Assembly: GCA_026645635.1 (NCBI GenBank)
Contig: JAPKMV010000112.1
Coordinates: 1-8,567 of the forward strand
Length of the DNA stretch: 8,567 nt
DNA from: Caldilineaceae bacterium
GTDB lineage: Bacteria; Chloroflexota; Anaerolineae; Caldilineales; Caldilineaceae
Direction: 5' to 3'
Positions 3,846 through 8,567 of this stretch are shown here, in pieces; positions within the stretch are counted from its first letter, which is position 1; each line of letters starts with the position of its first letter. Position numbers and translations under genes: made by a program. The notes under the pieces are model-generated. The model ran no database searches and had not been told where the DNA came from. It saw only the letters and a program-made list of their open reading frames with translations.

Positions 3846-6113
3846 ATGTCCAGGCTGCTTGCATTGCCCGTGGCGCTGCTTCTGTTCAGTGCGCTGCTGC
3901 TGCCCTTCTCTTCTTTGGCGACGACGCCGATGCAGCAGGCCGGCCCCACCGCGCCGCTGACGACGCCCTATCCGATCCTCTTTGTCACCCAGCCGCCGGT
4001 GCGCGCCGACTTCACCACCATCGGCTCGACCTTTGGCAACCACGGCGCCGGCATGGACGATGTGGCGCGGGGCGGCGCGCTCTGGATCCGCTATCCCGAC
4101 GGCGCGCTCAAGAACCTCACTGCAGCCGCGGGCTATGGCAGCACCGCGGCCGACGGCTTCCAGGATGAACACGCCATCGCCGTGCGCGACCCGGCGGTGC
4201 ACTGGGACGGGCAGAAGGCGCTTTTCAGCATGGTTATCGGCGCGCCTGCTGAGCAATACGACTACAGCGGCGTCTACTATTGGCAGATCTATGAGATCAG
4301 CGGGCTGGGGCCGGGCGACACGCCGGTGATCGCCAAAGTGCCCAACCAGCCGCCCGACTACAACAACGTCAGCCCGATCTACGGCACGGATGACCAGATC
4401 ATCTTCACCAGCGACCGCCCGCGCAACGGCCAGCGCCATCTCTACCCGCAGTTGGACGAATACGAAACCGCGGCCACCGTAACCGGTCTGTGGCGGCTGA
4501 ACCCCGTCAGCGGCGACCTGACGCTGCTCAACCACGCACCATCGGGCGACTTTGCGCCGCTGATCGACAGCTATGGTCGCATTGTCTTTACCCAGTGGGA
4601 TCACTTGCAGCGCGACCAGCAGGCCGACGCCGATGCCGAAGCGCTGTTGGCCGGCGAAGATGAACCCTATGGCACCTTCGACTATGCGAGTGAAAGCGCG
4701 GACGCAGCGATTCTCGTCACGCGCACCGAAGTCTTCCCGGAGCCGCGCGCCAGCCGCACTGACCTGCTCACCGGCACCAACCTGGTCGGCCACAACTTCA
4801 ACCACTTCTTCCCGTGGACGATCTTTGAGGACGGCACGGAGAGCGAGGTGCTCAATCACCTTGGGCGCCACGAACTGCACGGCTACATCCCGGCCAGCAT
4901 CGACGACGACGCCAATGTCTTCGACTACTACGGCCAGGTGGCGCGCTTCAACCCCAACCCCATTCTGAACATGTTTCAGATCGCCGAGGACCCGAACCGC
5001 CCCGGCGTCTATTACGGCATCGACGCGCCGGAGTTTGGCACCCACGCCGCCGGCCAGGTGATCAGCATGACCGCGCCGCCGCAGCTCGACGCCGACCACA
5101 TCCGGGTGAACTACGTCACCCATCGCGCCACGGCCAGCACGGAGGACGTGCCCGCCAACAGCGGCCATTATCGCGACCCGCTGGTGTTGAGCGACGGCGC
5201 GCTGGTCGCCGCGCACACCGACGACCGCGGGGAGGAAGCAGGGACGGGCGGGCCGCTCAATTCCACCTATGCCTTCCGCCTGACCACCCTGGCGTTGACC
5301 GGCAACGGCTTCTACGCCGCGGACGCGCCGCTCACGCCGGGCATCACCGCGACGATCCGCTACTGGTCGCCCGACGTGCTCGTCGAATTCACTGGCCCGC
5401 TGTGGGAGCTGAACCCGGTGGAAGTGCGCGCCCGGCTGCGGCCAGCGCCGGCGGTGCGGCCCCTTGCGCCTCAGGAGTTGGCTGCCTTCCAGCAAGCCGG
5501 CGTCGATCCCGCGGACCTGCGCGCCTATCTCATCGCCAATGACCTGGCGCTGGCCGTCGTGCGCGACGCCACCACCCGCGACGATTTCGACCAACAGCAG
5601 CCCTTCAACCTGCGGGTTGCCGGCGGCGGCCACCAGACCGTCGGCGCGGCGGGTGCGGTCTATGAGATAGCCGCGCTGCAAATCTTCCAGGGCGACCAGG
5701 TGCGCGGCTGGCGGGGCGGCGGCAGCGAGGTGCGGCCCGGACGCCGCGTGCTGGCGCGCACCCTCCATGACGCCGCAGCGCTGACCGCCAACCCAAACGC
5801 CAGCGGCCCGCCGGGCAGCGTGGCCGTCGCTGCGGATGGTTCCGTGGCCGCGTTCGTGCCTGCCGGTCGCGCGCTCACCTGGCAACTGACCGACGCGCAG
5901 GGCGTGGGGGTCGTGCGCGAGCGCTACTGGCTCACCTTCCAGCCAGGCGAGATGCGCGTTTGCGGCTCGTGCCACGGTCTCAGCGAGTTGGATCAGGCGG
6001 GGCAGGGTGCGCCGCAGAATACGCCGTCGGCGCTGGTCACGTTGCTGGAGCAGTGGGCGGCGGAGAATCAGACTCCGGCGCGATCACTCTATTTGCCGGC
6101 AGTGGTGAAGTGA
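3846..6113 (+). CDS. Exported HzsA-related (hydrazine synthase alpha middle-domain family) protein with one CxxCH haem motif
   Basis: 755 residues. A signal peptide is evident: MSRLLALPVALLLFSALLLP followed by small residues, with likely cleavage near residues 24-28. The middle looks like a beta-propeller: SPIYGTDDQIIFTSDRPR (from residue 176) and GDFAPLIDSYGRIVFTQWDH match the repeated PxYxxDGxIxFTSxRP pattern of TolB/PD40-like blades seen in HzsA-related proteins. Near the end, GSVAVAADGSVAAFVPAG, then a segment ending in GEMRVCGSCHG, carries CGSCH at 706-710, a c-type haem attachment motif; these are the only cysteines in the protein. The arrangement DGS...F.VPA...PGE.R.C..CH is typical of the C-terminal part of that family. 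True hydrazine synthase is a multi-haem anammox complex; nothing here indicates hydrazine synthesis. The protein ends SLYLPAVVK, a possible sorting tail. The ATG at 3846 is chosen because GGAGG (3834-3838) lies seven bases upstream. It stands alone; the gap 6114-6184 after it holds no recognisable signal. Confidence 0.75.
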   Translation: MSRLLALPVALLLFSALLLPFSSLATTPMQQAGPTAPLTTPYPILFVTQPPVRADFTTIGSTFGNHGAGMDDVARGGALWIRYPDGALKNLTAAAGYGSTAADGFQDEHAIAVRDPAVHWDGQKALFSMVIGAPAEQYDYSGVYYWQIYEISGLGPGDTPVIAKVPNQPPDYNNVSPIYGTDDQIIFTSDRPRNGQRHLYPQLDEYETAATVTGLWRLNPVSGDLTLLNHAPSGDFAPLIDSYGRIVFTQWDHLQRDQQADADAEALLAGEDEPYGTFDYASESADAAILVTRTEVFPEPRASRTDLLTGTNLVGHNFNHFFPWTIFEDGTESEVLNHLGRHELHGYIPASIDDDANVFDYYGQVARFNPNPILNMFQIAEDPNRPGVYYGIDAPEFGTHAAGQVISMTAPPQLDADHIRVNYVTHRATASTEDVPANSGHYRDPLVLSDGALVAAHTDDRGEEAGTGGPLNSTYAFRLTTLALTGNGFYAADAPLTPGITATIRYWSPDVLVEFTGPLWELNPVEVRARLRPAPAVRPLAPQELAAFQQAGVDPADLRAYLIANDLALAVVRDATTRDDFDQQQPFNLRVAGGGHQTVGAAGAVYEIAALQIFQGDQVRGWRGGGSEVRPGRRVLARTLHDAAALTANPNASGPPGSVAVAADGSVAAFVPAGRALTWQLTDAQGVGVVRERYWLTFQPGEMRVCGSCHGLSELDQAGQGAPQNTPSALVTLLEQWAAENQTPARSLYLPAVVK

Positions 6114-6184
6114 GGCGGTGACATGGTCAGGGAGTGGGCATCGCAGTAGCCCAGATGATGGAGAGAAAGCCACAATAAGAGCGA

Positions 6185-6233
6185 TGGCACCCCCTGCAGG
6201 ATTCGAACCTGCGACCCACTGCTTAGAAGGCAG
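6185..6233 (-). other. Putative att site (tRNA-Arg 3' portion from the anticodon stem to CCA)
   Basis: The tRNA-like identity begins at about position 28 of the tRNA and runs to the CCA. The anticodon stem CTGC-7-GCAG gives inverted arms around a 7-base loop, the usual core site layout for tyrosine recombinases that use tRNA anticodon loops. The integrase gene lies 126 bases away on the degenerate side. A second copy was not found in the window. Confidence 0.5.
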
Positions 6234-6260
6234 ATCGCCCAACGGTAGGTCACGGGGTGC
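6185..6260 (-). tRNA. tRNA-Arg(UCU)-like sequence: intact 3' half, degenerate 5' half (probable attachment-site remnant)
   Basis: Read on the minus strand, positions 28-76 are canonical: anticodon loop CTTCTAA with anticodon UCU, stem CTGC/GCAG, variable region GGGTC, T arm GCAGG-TTCGAAT-CCTGC, acceptor strand AGGGGGT, discriminator G and encoded CCA (6185-6187). The 5' half fails. At the canonical length position 8 is G not T, position 14 is T not A, G18-G19 are absent, the D stem has an A-G mismatch, and 27-43 is T-T. The 5' acceptor pairs fully only over ACCCC. A genome annotator may call this a tRNA gene; I think it is the 3' remainder of one split by integration, with the full gene elsewhere. 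The alternative is a functional but very unusual tRNA. Confidence 0.65.
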
Positions 6261-6315
6261 GCTTATACACCTGTAGCACTGGCGACTATCGGAAAATGTG
6301 CACCGGTAATTAGTT

Positions 6316-6351
6316 GCTTGAGTCTAACACGGCTTTTGCCGGTGTGCAAGC
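6316..6351. repeat. Stem-loop just beyond the integrase stop
   Basis: GCTTG (6316-6320) pairs with CAAGC (6347-6351), and ACAC-GGC (6327-6333) pairs with GCC-G-GTGT (6338-6345, one bulge) around a TTTT loop. It lies between the integrase 3' end and the tRNA remnant. It might end the integrase transcript or be an arm-type recombinase or excisionase site. There is no T run. Confidence 0.4.
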
Positions 6352-6358
6352 ACTTGTT

Positions 6359-7399
6359 TTACAAATTCACGCCAGCATTGGCAATCTGCGCAGATTCGAC
6401 GTATCGAGACGGCATAGCCAGGGAAGACCAACCGCCCGCGTCGCGCAGTGCAAAGGCGTCGGTTCCGCCTGCAACGGCGCGAGTTGCCCAACTGTGACGG
6501 CAATCATGCGCCGATAGGCCAGCGATACCGAGCCGCTTACCGAGGGTGCGCACTCTGCCGGATAGGTTGCGCTCTGAAATGCCCGCGTCGGTCAACTTGC
6601 CGCCCTTCGTCGATTGGCGAAAGAGCAAGCTACCCGGTTCGGGTGCATCCTTCTCAAGATAGGCAACCAGGGCGCGCCCGGTGTCACCTGTGAGCCGGTG
6701 CGCTTGCTCTTTGCCTACCTTTGGCCGATAGAAGCGAAAGACCCCGGCGTCATCTTGCCGGAATGCGTCAACCGTCAGGATCGCCAGTTCGCCCACGCGT
6801 AAGCCGTGGTCAAGTAGCAGGCACATCAAAAGCGCGTCCCTGCGTCCCTGTGGGGTGTCTGGTTGCGCCTTGAGTGCTGCAACCTGGTCAATGGTCAATG
6901 ACACGTGTTGCGCTTTCTTTGCGCCCTTGCGAGTCGCCACACCCGCGGCGCTGCGTTCCCGGTCAATGTTGCGCGCTGCCTTGCCGGTGTAGCCGTGCAG
7001 TCTGTTGGCAATCCTGCCAGCGTCTTGACCGTCGATAGCGCCAGCTTCACCGGCCATTGCTGCGTACACCTTGACCGCTGCCAAGCGGCGATTGATTGTC
7101 CCTACGCTTGCACCCTGCGCCAACAGCCATCGCTGGAACGCTGCGACAAGACCCCACGTAACGCCGCGCCAAGCGTCGGGCGTCGATTGCAGTGCACCGG
7201 CGTCAACCTGCACTGCGCCGTTTGTCGTCTCTGCCAGGAACGCGGCAAAGCTGCCCAAGTCGGCGCGATAGGCGCGGAGCGTGTTGTCAGCTTTGCGCCC
7301 GTTGAAGTCTTCAAACAGGTTGCCATCGGCATATTGGTTTGCCATTTGTCCGAGTAAGATTAGGGCATCTTGCCCGGTCACAGTCAATGATGTTTCCAT
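6359..7399 (-). CDS. Tyrosine recombinase / integrase
   Basis: 346 residues, the usual length for a phage-type integrase. The N-terminal core-binding domain covers about residues 35-120 (NTLRAYRADLGSFAAFLAE at 39-57, then GTINRRLAAVKVYAAMAGEAG). The catalytic domain, from about 165, shows all expected residues: R201 in HGLRVGEL, a beta-hairpin lysine (K227 or K230 in YRPKVGKEQ), H298-x-x-R301 in SAHDCRHSWAT, W324 in the His/Trp position (DAGGWSS) and the nucleophile Y333 in MPSRYVE. It probably cuts and rejoins DNA at the neighbouring tRNA-Arg anticodon site. AGGGGG lies six bases before the ATG. An AT-rich promoter region separates it from the regulator operon upstream. The catalytic residues are intact, so it is likely active. 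Confidence 0.95.
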   Translation of the reverse strand: METSLTVTGQDALILLGQMANQYADGNLFEDFNGRKADNTLRAYRADLGSFAAFLAETTNGAVQVDAGALQSTPDAWRGVTWGLVAAFQRWLLAQGASVGTINRRLAAVKVYAAMAGEAGAIDGQDAGRIANRLHGYTGKAARNIDRERSAAGVATRKGAKKAQHVSLTIDQVAALKAQPDTPQGRRDALLMCLLLDHGLRVGELAILTVDAFRQDDAGVFRFYRPKVGKEQAHRLTGDTGRALVAYLEKDAPEPGSLLFRQSTKGGKLTDAGISERNLSGRVRTLGKRLGIAGLSAHDCRHSWATRAVAGGTDAFALRDAGGWSSLAMPSRYVESAQIANAGVNL

Positions 7400-7454
7400 G
7401 TCAAACCCCCTGTCAAAATGCTATTGTATCGTATAAATATCATTATCGGATTCA

Positions 7455-7483
7455 ATAATAACATCTTGTCAAGGGGTTGTCAA
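7455..7483 (-). promoter_or_regulatory. Integrase promoter, consensus-like
   Basis: On the minus strand TTGACA (7478-7483) and TATTAT (7455-7460) are separated by exactly 17 bases, about 55 bases before the integrase ATG. The -35 is perfect and the -10 matches at 5 of 6. A second pair, TTGACA (7467-7472) and GATAAT (7442-7447), has a 19-base spacer. The whole 7400-7480 stretch is AT-rich against a GC-rich background. The -35 overlaps the stop codon of the LuxR-type gene. Confidence 0.7.
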
Positions 7484-7486
7484 CCC
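7474..7486. promoter_or_regulatory. Candidate operator: palindrome over the integrase -35 box
   Basis: GGGTTG-T-CAACCC is a perfect 6-bp inverted repeat around one base. It covers the best -35 hexamer of the integrase promoter, so a bound dimer would block it. The hexamer TGTCAA recurs at 7399-7404, 7411-7416, 7467-7472 and 7478-7483, as two close direct pairs flanking the promoter. Confidence 0.45.
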
Positions 7487-7677
7487 TCTATTTTGCCGTC
7501 CCGCGCCGCTCTGGCGACAAGTTCAATCGTCGATCGACAACCGGTCTTTTCACGTGCCCGAAAGAGTTGTTGACGCACCGTCGAATACTTCGTGCCAAGC
7601 CGCCGTGCAATCTCTTTCGGCGATAGACCGTCACCAAGCAAGGTCACGATCTCCCGTTCCCGTGGGGTCAATGTCAT
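7480..7677 (-). CDS. Small LuxR/GerE-type helix-turn-helix protein
   Basis: 65 residues from the ATG at 7677, essentially a bare GerE domain: MTLTPREREIVTLLGDGLSP, then KEIARRLGTKYSTVRQQLFR as the DNA-binding helix pair, then KTGCRSTIELVARAA. This matches the LuxR family consensus LTPREREVLxLLAxGxSNKEIAxxL...TVKxHxxxIxxKLGVxsRtELV along its length. No receiver or ligand-binding domain is attached, so it is probably a DNA-binding regulator of the element, perhaps acting on the promoter that begins at its own stop codon. A longer form from a TTG at 7725 (81 residues) lacks a convincing ribosome site. It overlaps the preceding helix-turn-helix gene by 47 bases, in a different frame; a one-base change in an A6 run would fuse them. 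Confidence 0.85.
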   Translation of the reverse strand: MTLTPREREIVTLLGDGLSPKEIARRLGTKYSTVRQQLFRAREKTGCRSTIELVARAARDGKIEG

Positions 7678-7891
7678 GAGCCGATTTCCCTTTTTTGCGT
7701 CCCATTCTGAATCGTTGCAAGTCAAGGCGCGGGCGTTTCATCCTGCGCAGAATGGGGAGCACGTCAGATTGTCGCCATCGGCTTACCGTCGAAACTGGTA
7801 GACCAAACTGGCGCGCCGTCTCGCGTACCCCTGAGCCGGTCAACATTGCCGCCATTGCCGCTGCCTTGACCCTCACGTCATGCGCCATCAT
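7631..7891 (-). CDS. Helix-turn-helix DNA-binding protein (transposase/terminase-like HTH)
   Basis: 86 residues. VKAAAMAAMLTGSGVRETAR (8-27), then QFGLPVSTVSRWRQSD (28-43), is a clear helix-turn-helix of the homeodomain-like type used by transposase OrfA and terminase small-subunit proteins and by simple regulators. The C-terminal half is basic (RRMKRPRLDLQRFRMGRKKG), and the last 19 or so residues (SAHDIDPTG...) read through the start region of the LuxR-type gene in another frame and look unlike a conserved domain. The start is the ATGATG at 7886-7891, overlapping the end of the peptidase gene by 14 bases. Functionally it may be a regulator; its partner on DNA is unknown. The real protein may continue into the LuxR-type domain. 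Confidence 0.7.
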   Translation of the reverse strand: MMAHDVRVKAAAMAAMLTGSGVRETARQFGLPVSTVSRWRQSDVLPILRRMKRPRLDLQRFRMGRKKGKSAHDIDPTGTGDRDLAW

Positions 7892-8297
7892 TCACCGCTG
7901 CCCAGAATGGCCCAAAGCGCCGCTCAAACACTGCCAGGGCAACAGTAGCCCATGAATCCGCTTGCGCTTCGTGTTGCCTGGTCTGTGCGTCCCAGTGGTC
8001 ACGCTCTGGCGCTGTGAGCCGTTGCATGATTGCATCGGTGTCAACCGTCGCCAACGTCGCCAGTGGCATCGATGCGACAATCTGCACATGGTCTAGCACG
8101 TGGTGCCCGACCTCGTGAAAGAACACATGACCCACTTCATCCGGCGTCAATGCAGGGTGAAGCGCAATGACCGCGCCGGCGTCGGTGCGATAGGCCAGAC
8201 CGCGCCAGTATGGGGATGATTGCCAGGTCACTATCACCCGTTGCCCGGTGTAGTGACTGGCAATCGTGGCGAGATTCGCTGTCAGGGTGTCGCGCAC
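7878..8297 (-). CDS. ImmA/IrrE-like zinc metallopeptidase
   Basis: 139 residues from a GTG. The zinc site is plain: GHVFFHEVGHHVLDH has HEVGH at 61-65, with E62 as the catalytic base. Downstream, RQHEAQADSWATVAL (108-122) resembles the ExEAnxFAxxLL helix that supplies the third ligand (E110) in ImmA/IrrE (COG2856) proteins. VIALHP (43-48) fits the strand before it. ImmA in ICEBs1 and related elements cleaves the element's repressor and so induces excision; IrrE/DdrO is the chromosomal counterpart. The neighbours here are two small DNA-binding proteins and an integrase, so repressor cleavage is a reasonable guess. The first zinc helix is followed by a longer linker than in many relatives. It overlaps the gene before it by 16 bases and the one after by 14. 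Confidence 0.8.
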   Translation of the reverse strand: MRDTLTANLATIASHYTGQRVIVTWQSSPYWRGLAYRTDAGAVIALHPALTPDEVGHVFFHEVGHHVLDHVQIVASMPLATLATVDTDAIMQRLTAPERDHWDAQTRQHEAQADSWATVALAVFERRFGPFWAAVNDGA

Positions 8298-8476
8298 AGT
8301 TCCCCAACGTCCTCTGTCAGAAGTTCTTCATCACGGTCTGGCATGGTTTCGATGAAGACTTCCAACGCGCCGTCCAACACCTGCTGCAAAATGCCGATCC
8401 GCTTCGCTTCGCTTACCTGGTCAACAGTCAGCCGCCCTTCCGTGACCGCCTGCTGTGCCCGTTCGTCAAGATTCAT
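8282..8476 (-). CDS. Small helical protein of unknown function (64 residues)
   Basis: I do not recognise a family. The protein is acidic and probably all-helical: ERAQQAVTEGRLTVDQVSEA, then KRIGILQQVLDGALEVFIET, then an acidic tail PDRDEELLTEDVGE. The ATG at 8474-8476 overlaps the stop of the preceding frame as ATGA, and AAAGG lies seven bases upstream, so translation is probably coupled. The same frame also stays open upstream to the window edge, so a longer protein cannot be excluded, though the coupled start is preferred. Its end overlaps the peptidase start by 16 bases. Its position before an ImmA/IrrE-like gene suggests a regulatory or accessory part of the same operon. Confidence 0.6.
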   Translation of the reverse strand: MNLDERAQQAVTEGRLTVDQVSEAKRIGILQQVLDGALEVFIETMPDRDEELLTEDVGELCATP

Positions 8477-8567
8477 TTCGTCAACCTTTCCGGCAATGTA
8501 GCCGATTGCAAAACCACTGCGCGCCGCATGGATTCGACCATCTCCATTTCGCCGATAGGACTTGCCC
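8473..8567 (-). CDS. C-terminal end of an unidentified ORF, cut by the window edge
   Basis: About 30 residues are visible, including GEMEMVESMRRAVVLQSATL and the end PERLTK, closing with a TGA that overlaps the next gene's ATG (ATGA at 8473-8476). Three in-frame ATGs lie in the visible part, so it could even be a very short protein. The stop-start overlap is the main sign that this frame is translated. No family can be named. Confidence 0.4.
   Translation of the reverse strand, partial: ASPIGEMEMVESMRRAVVLQSATLPERLTK

Larger units (their letters stand above)
6185..8567. mobile_element. End of a putative integrative element (right part outside the window)
   Basis: This stretch contains a tRNA 3' fragment, an adjacent tyrosine recombinase and a chain of overlapping small genes all on the minus strand (two helix-turn-helix proteins, an ImmA/IrrE-like peptidase, two small ORFs). 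This is the usual make-up of the integration and regulation module of an integrative element or prophage. The heptamer arrays found in the larger gaps to the left are absent here. No structural phage, conjugation or cargo genes are in view, so the class of element is unknown. Confidence 0.6.

Noticed and set aside
3792..5975. A 727-residue open frame on the minus strand, antisense to the HzsA-related gene
   Set aside because: It is rich in repeated Val-Ala-Gly-Arg-His with no domain, runs into the heptamer array at its end, and arises from the GC-rich third positions of the opposite gene, which has a signal peptide, ribosome site and haem motif.
3846..6113. Anammox hydrazine synthase
   Set aside because: Only one CxxCH motif is present, there are no partner subunits, and the similarity is to the broad HzsA-related family rather than to the enzyme complex.

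Overview
The window looks like chromosomal DNA from a GC-rich, probably environmental bacterium. The best guess is the phylum Chloroflexota (Caldilinea/Anaerolineae-like). This rests on four observations: the GC-rich coding style, intergenic heptanucleotide tandem arrays, an F420-dependent nitroreductase-family protein, and a secreted protein ending in a YLPxVxx-type tail of the kind I associate with that phylum. The assignment is an inference; no ribosomal or other phylogenetic marker is present.

Left part (1-6184), host-like. A cyclophilin-type peptidyl-prolyl isomerase runs off the left edge (minus strand). Next is a minus-strand gene fusing a GNAT acetyltransferase to a GrpB/UPF0157 nucleotidyltransferase-like domain. 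A plus-strand two-gene operon follows, a HipA-like kinase overlapping a DUF3037-type protein. Then come a minus-strand deazaflavin (F420)-dependent nitroreductase-family protein with a C-terminal hydrophobic helix, and a plus-strand 755-residue exported protein related to the HzsA (hydrazine synthase alpha) middle-domain family, with a single CxxCH haem motif near its C terminus. The four larger intergenic gaps between these genes each hold a short-period array: an inverted pair of 9-mer arrays (469-551), 13 heptamers in register (1657-1747), 12 heptamers folded back on themselves (3003-3086) and 11 heptamers folded back (3731-3807). The heptamer sequence differs at each locus but the period of 7 is kept.

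Right part (6185-8567), probably one end of an integrative element. A minus-strand tRNA-Arg(UCU) sequence has an intact 3' half (anticodon arm, T arm, acceptor, encoded CCA), but its 5' half lacks the invariant D-arm bases. This is what an attachment-site fragment left by integration at the anticodon loop looks like. Next to it is a tyrosine recombinase, and upstream of that is a tightly overlapping minus-strand operon: a cut-off ORF, a 64-residue helical protein, an ImmA/IrrE-like HExxH metallopeptidase, an 86-residue helix-turn-helix protein and a LuxR/GerE-type helix-turn-helix protein. The last two lie in frames that one base change in an A6 run would fuse. A consensus-like promoter with a palindrome on its -35 box lies between the LuxR-type gene and the integrase, so element regulators probably control integrase expression. 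No heptamer arrays occur in this part, which fits a different origin. The full tRNA gene and the far end of the element should lie to the right, outside the window.
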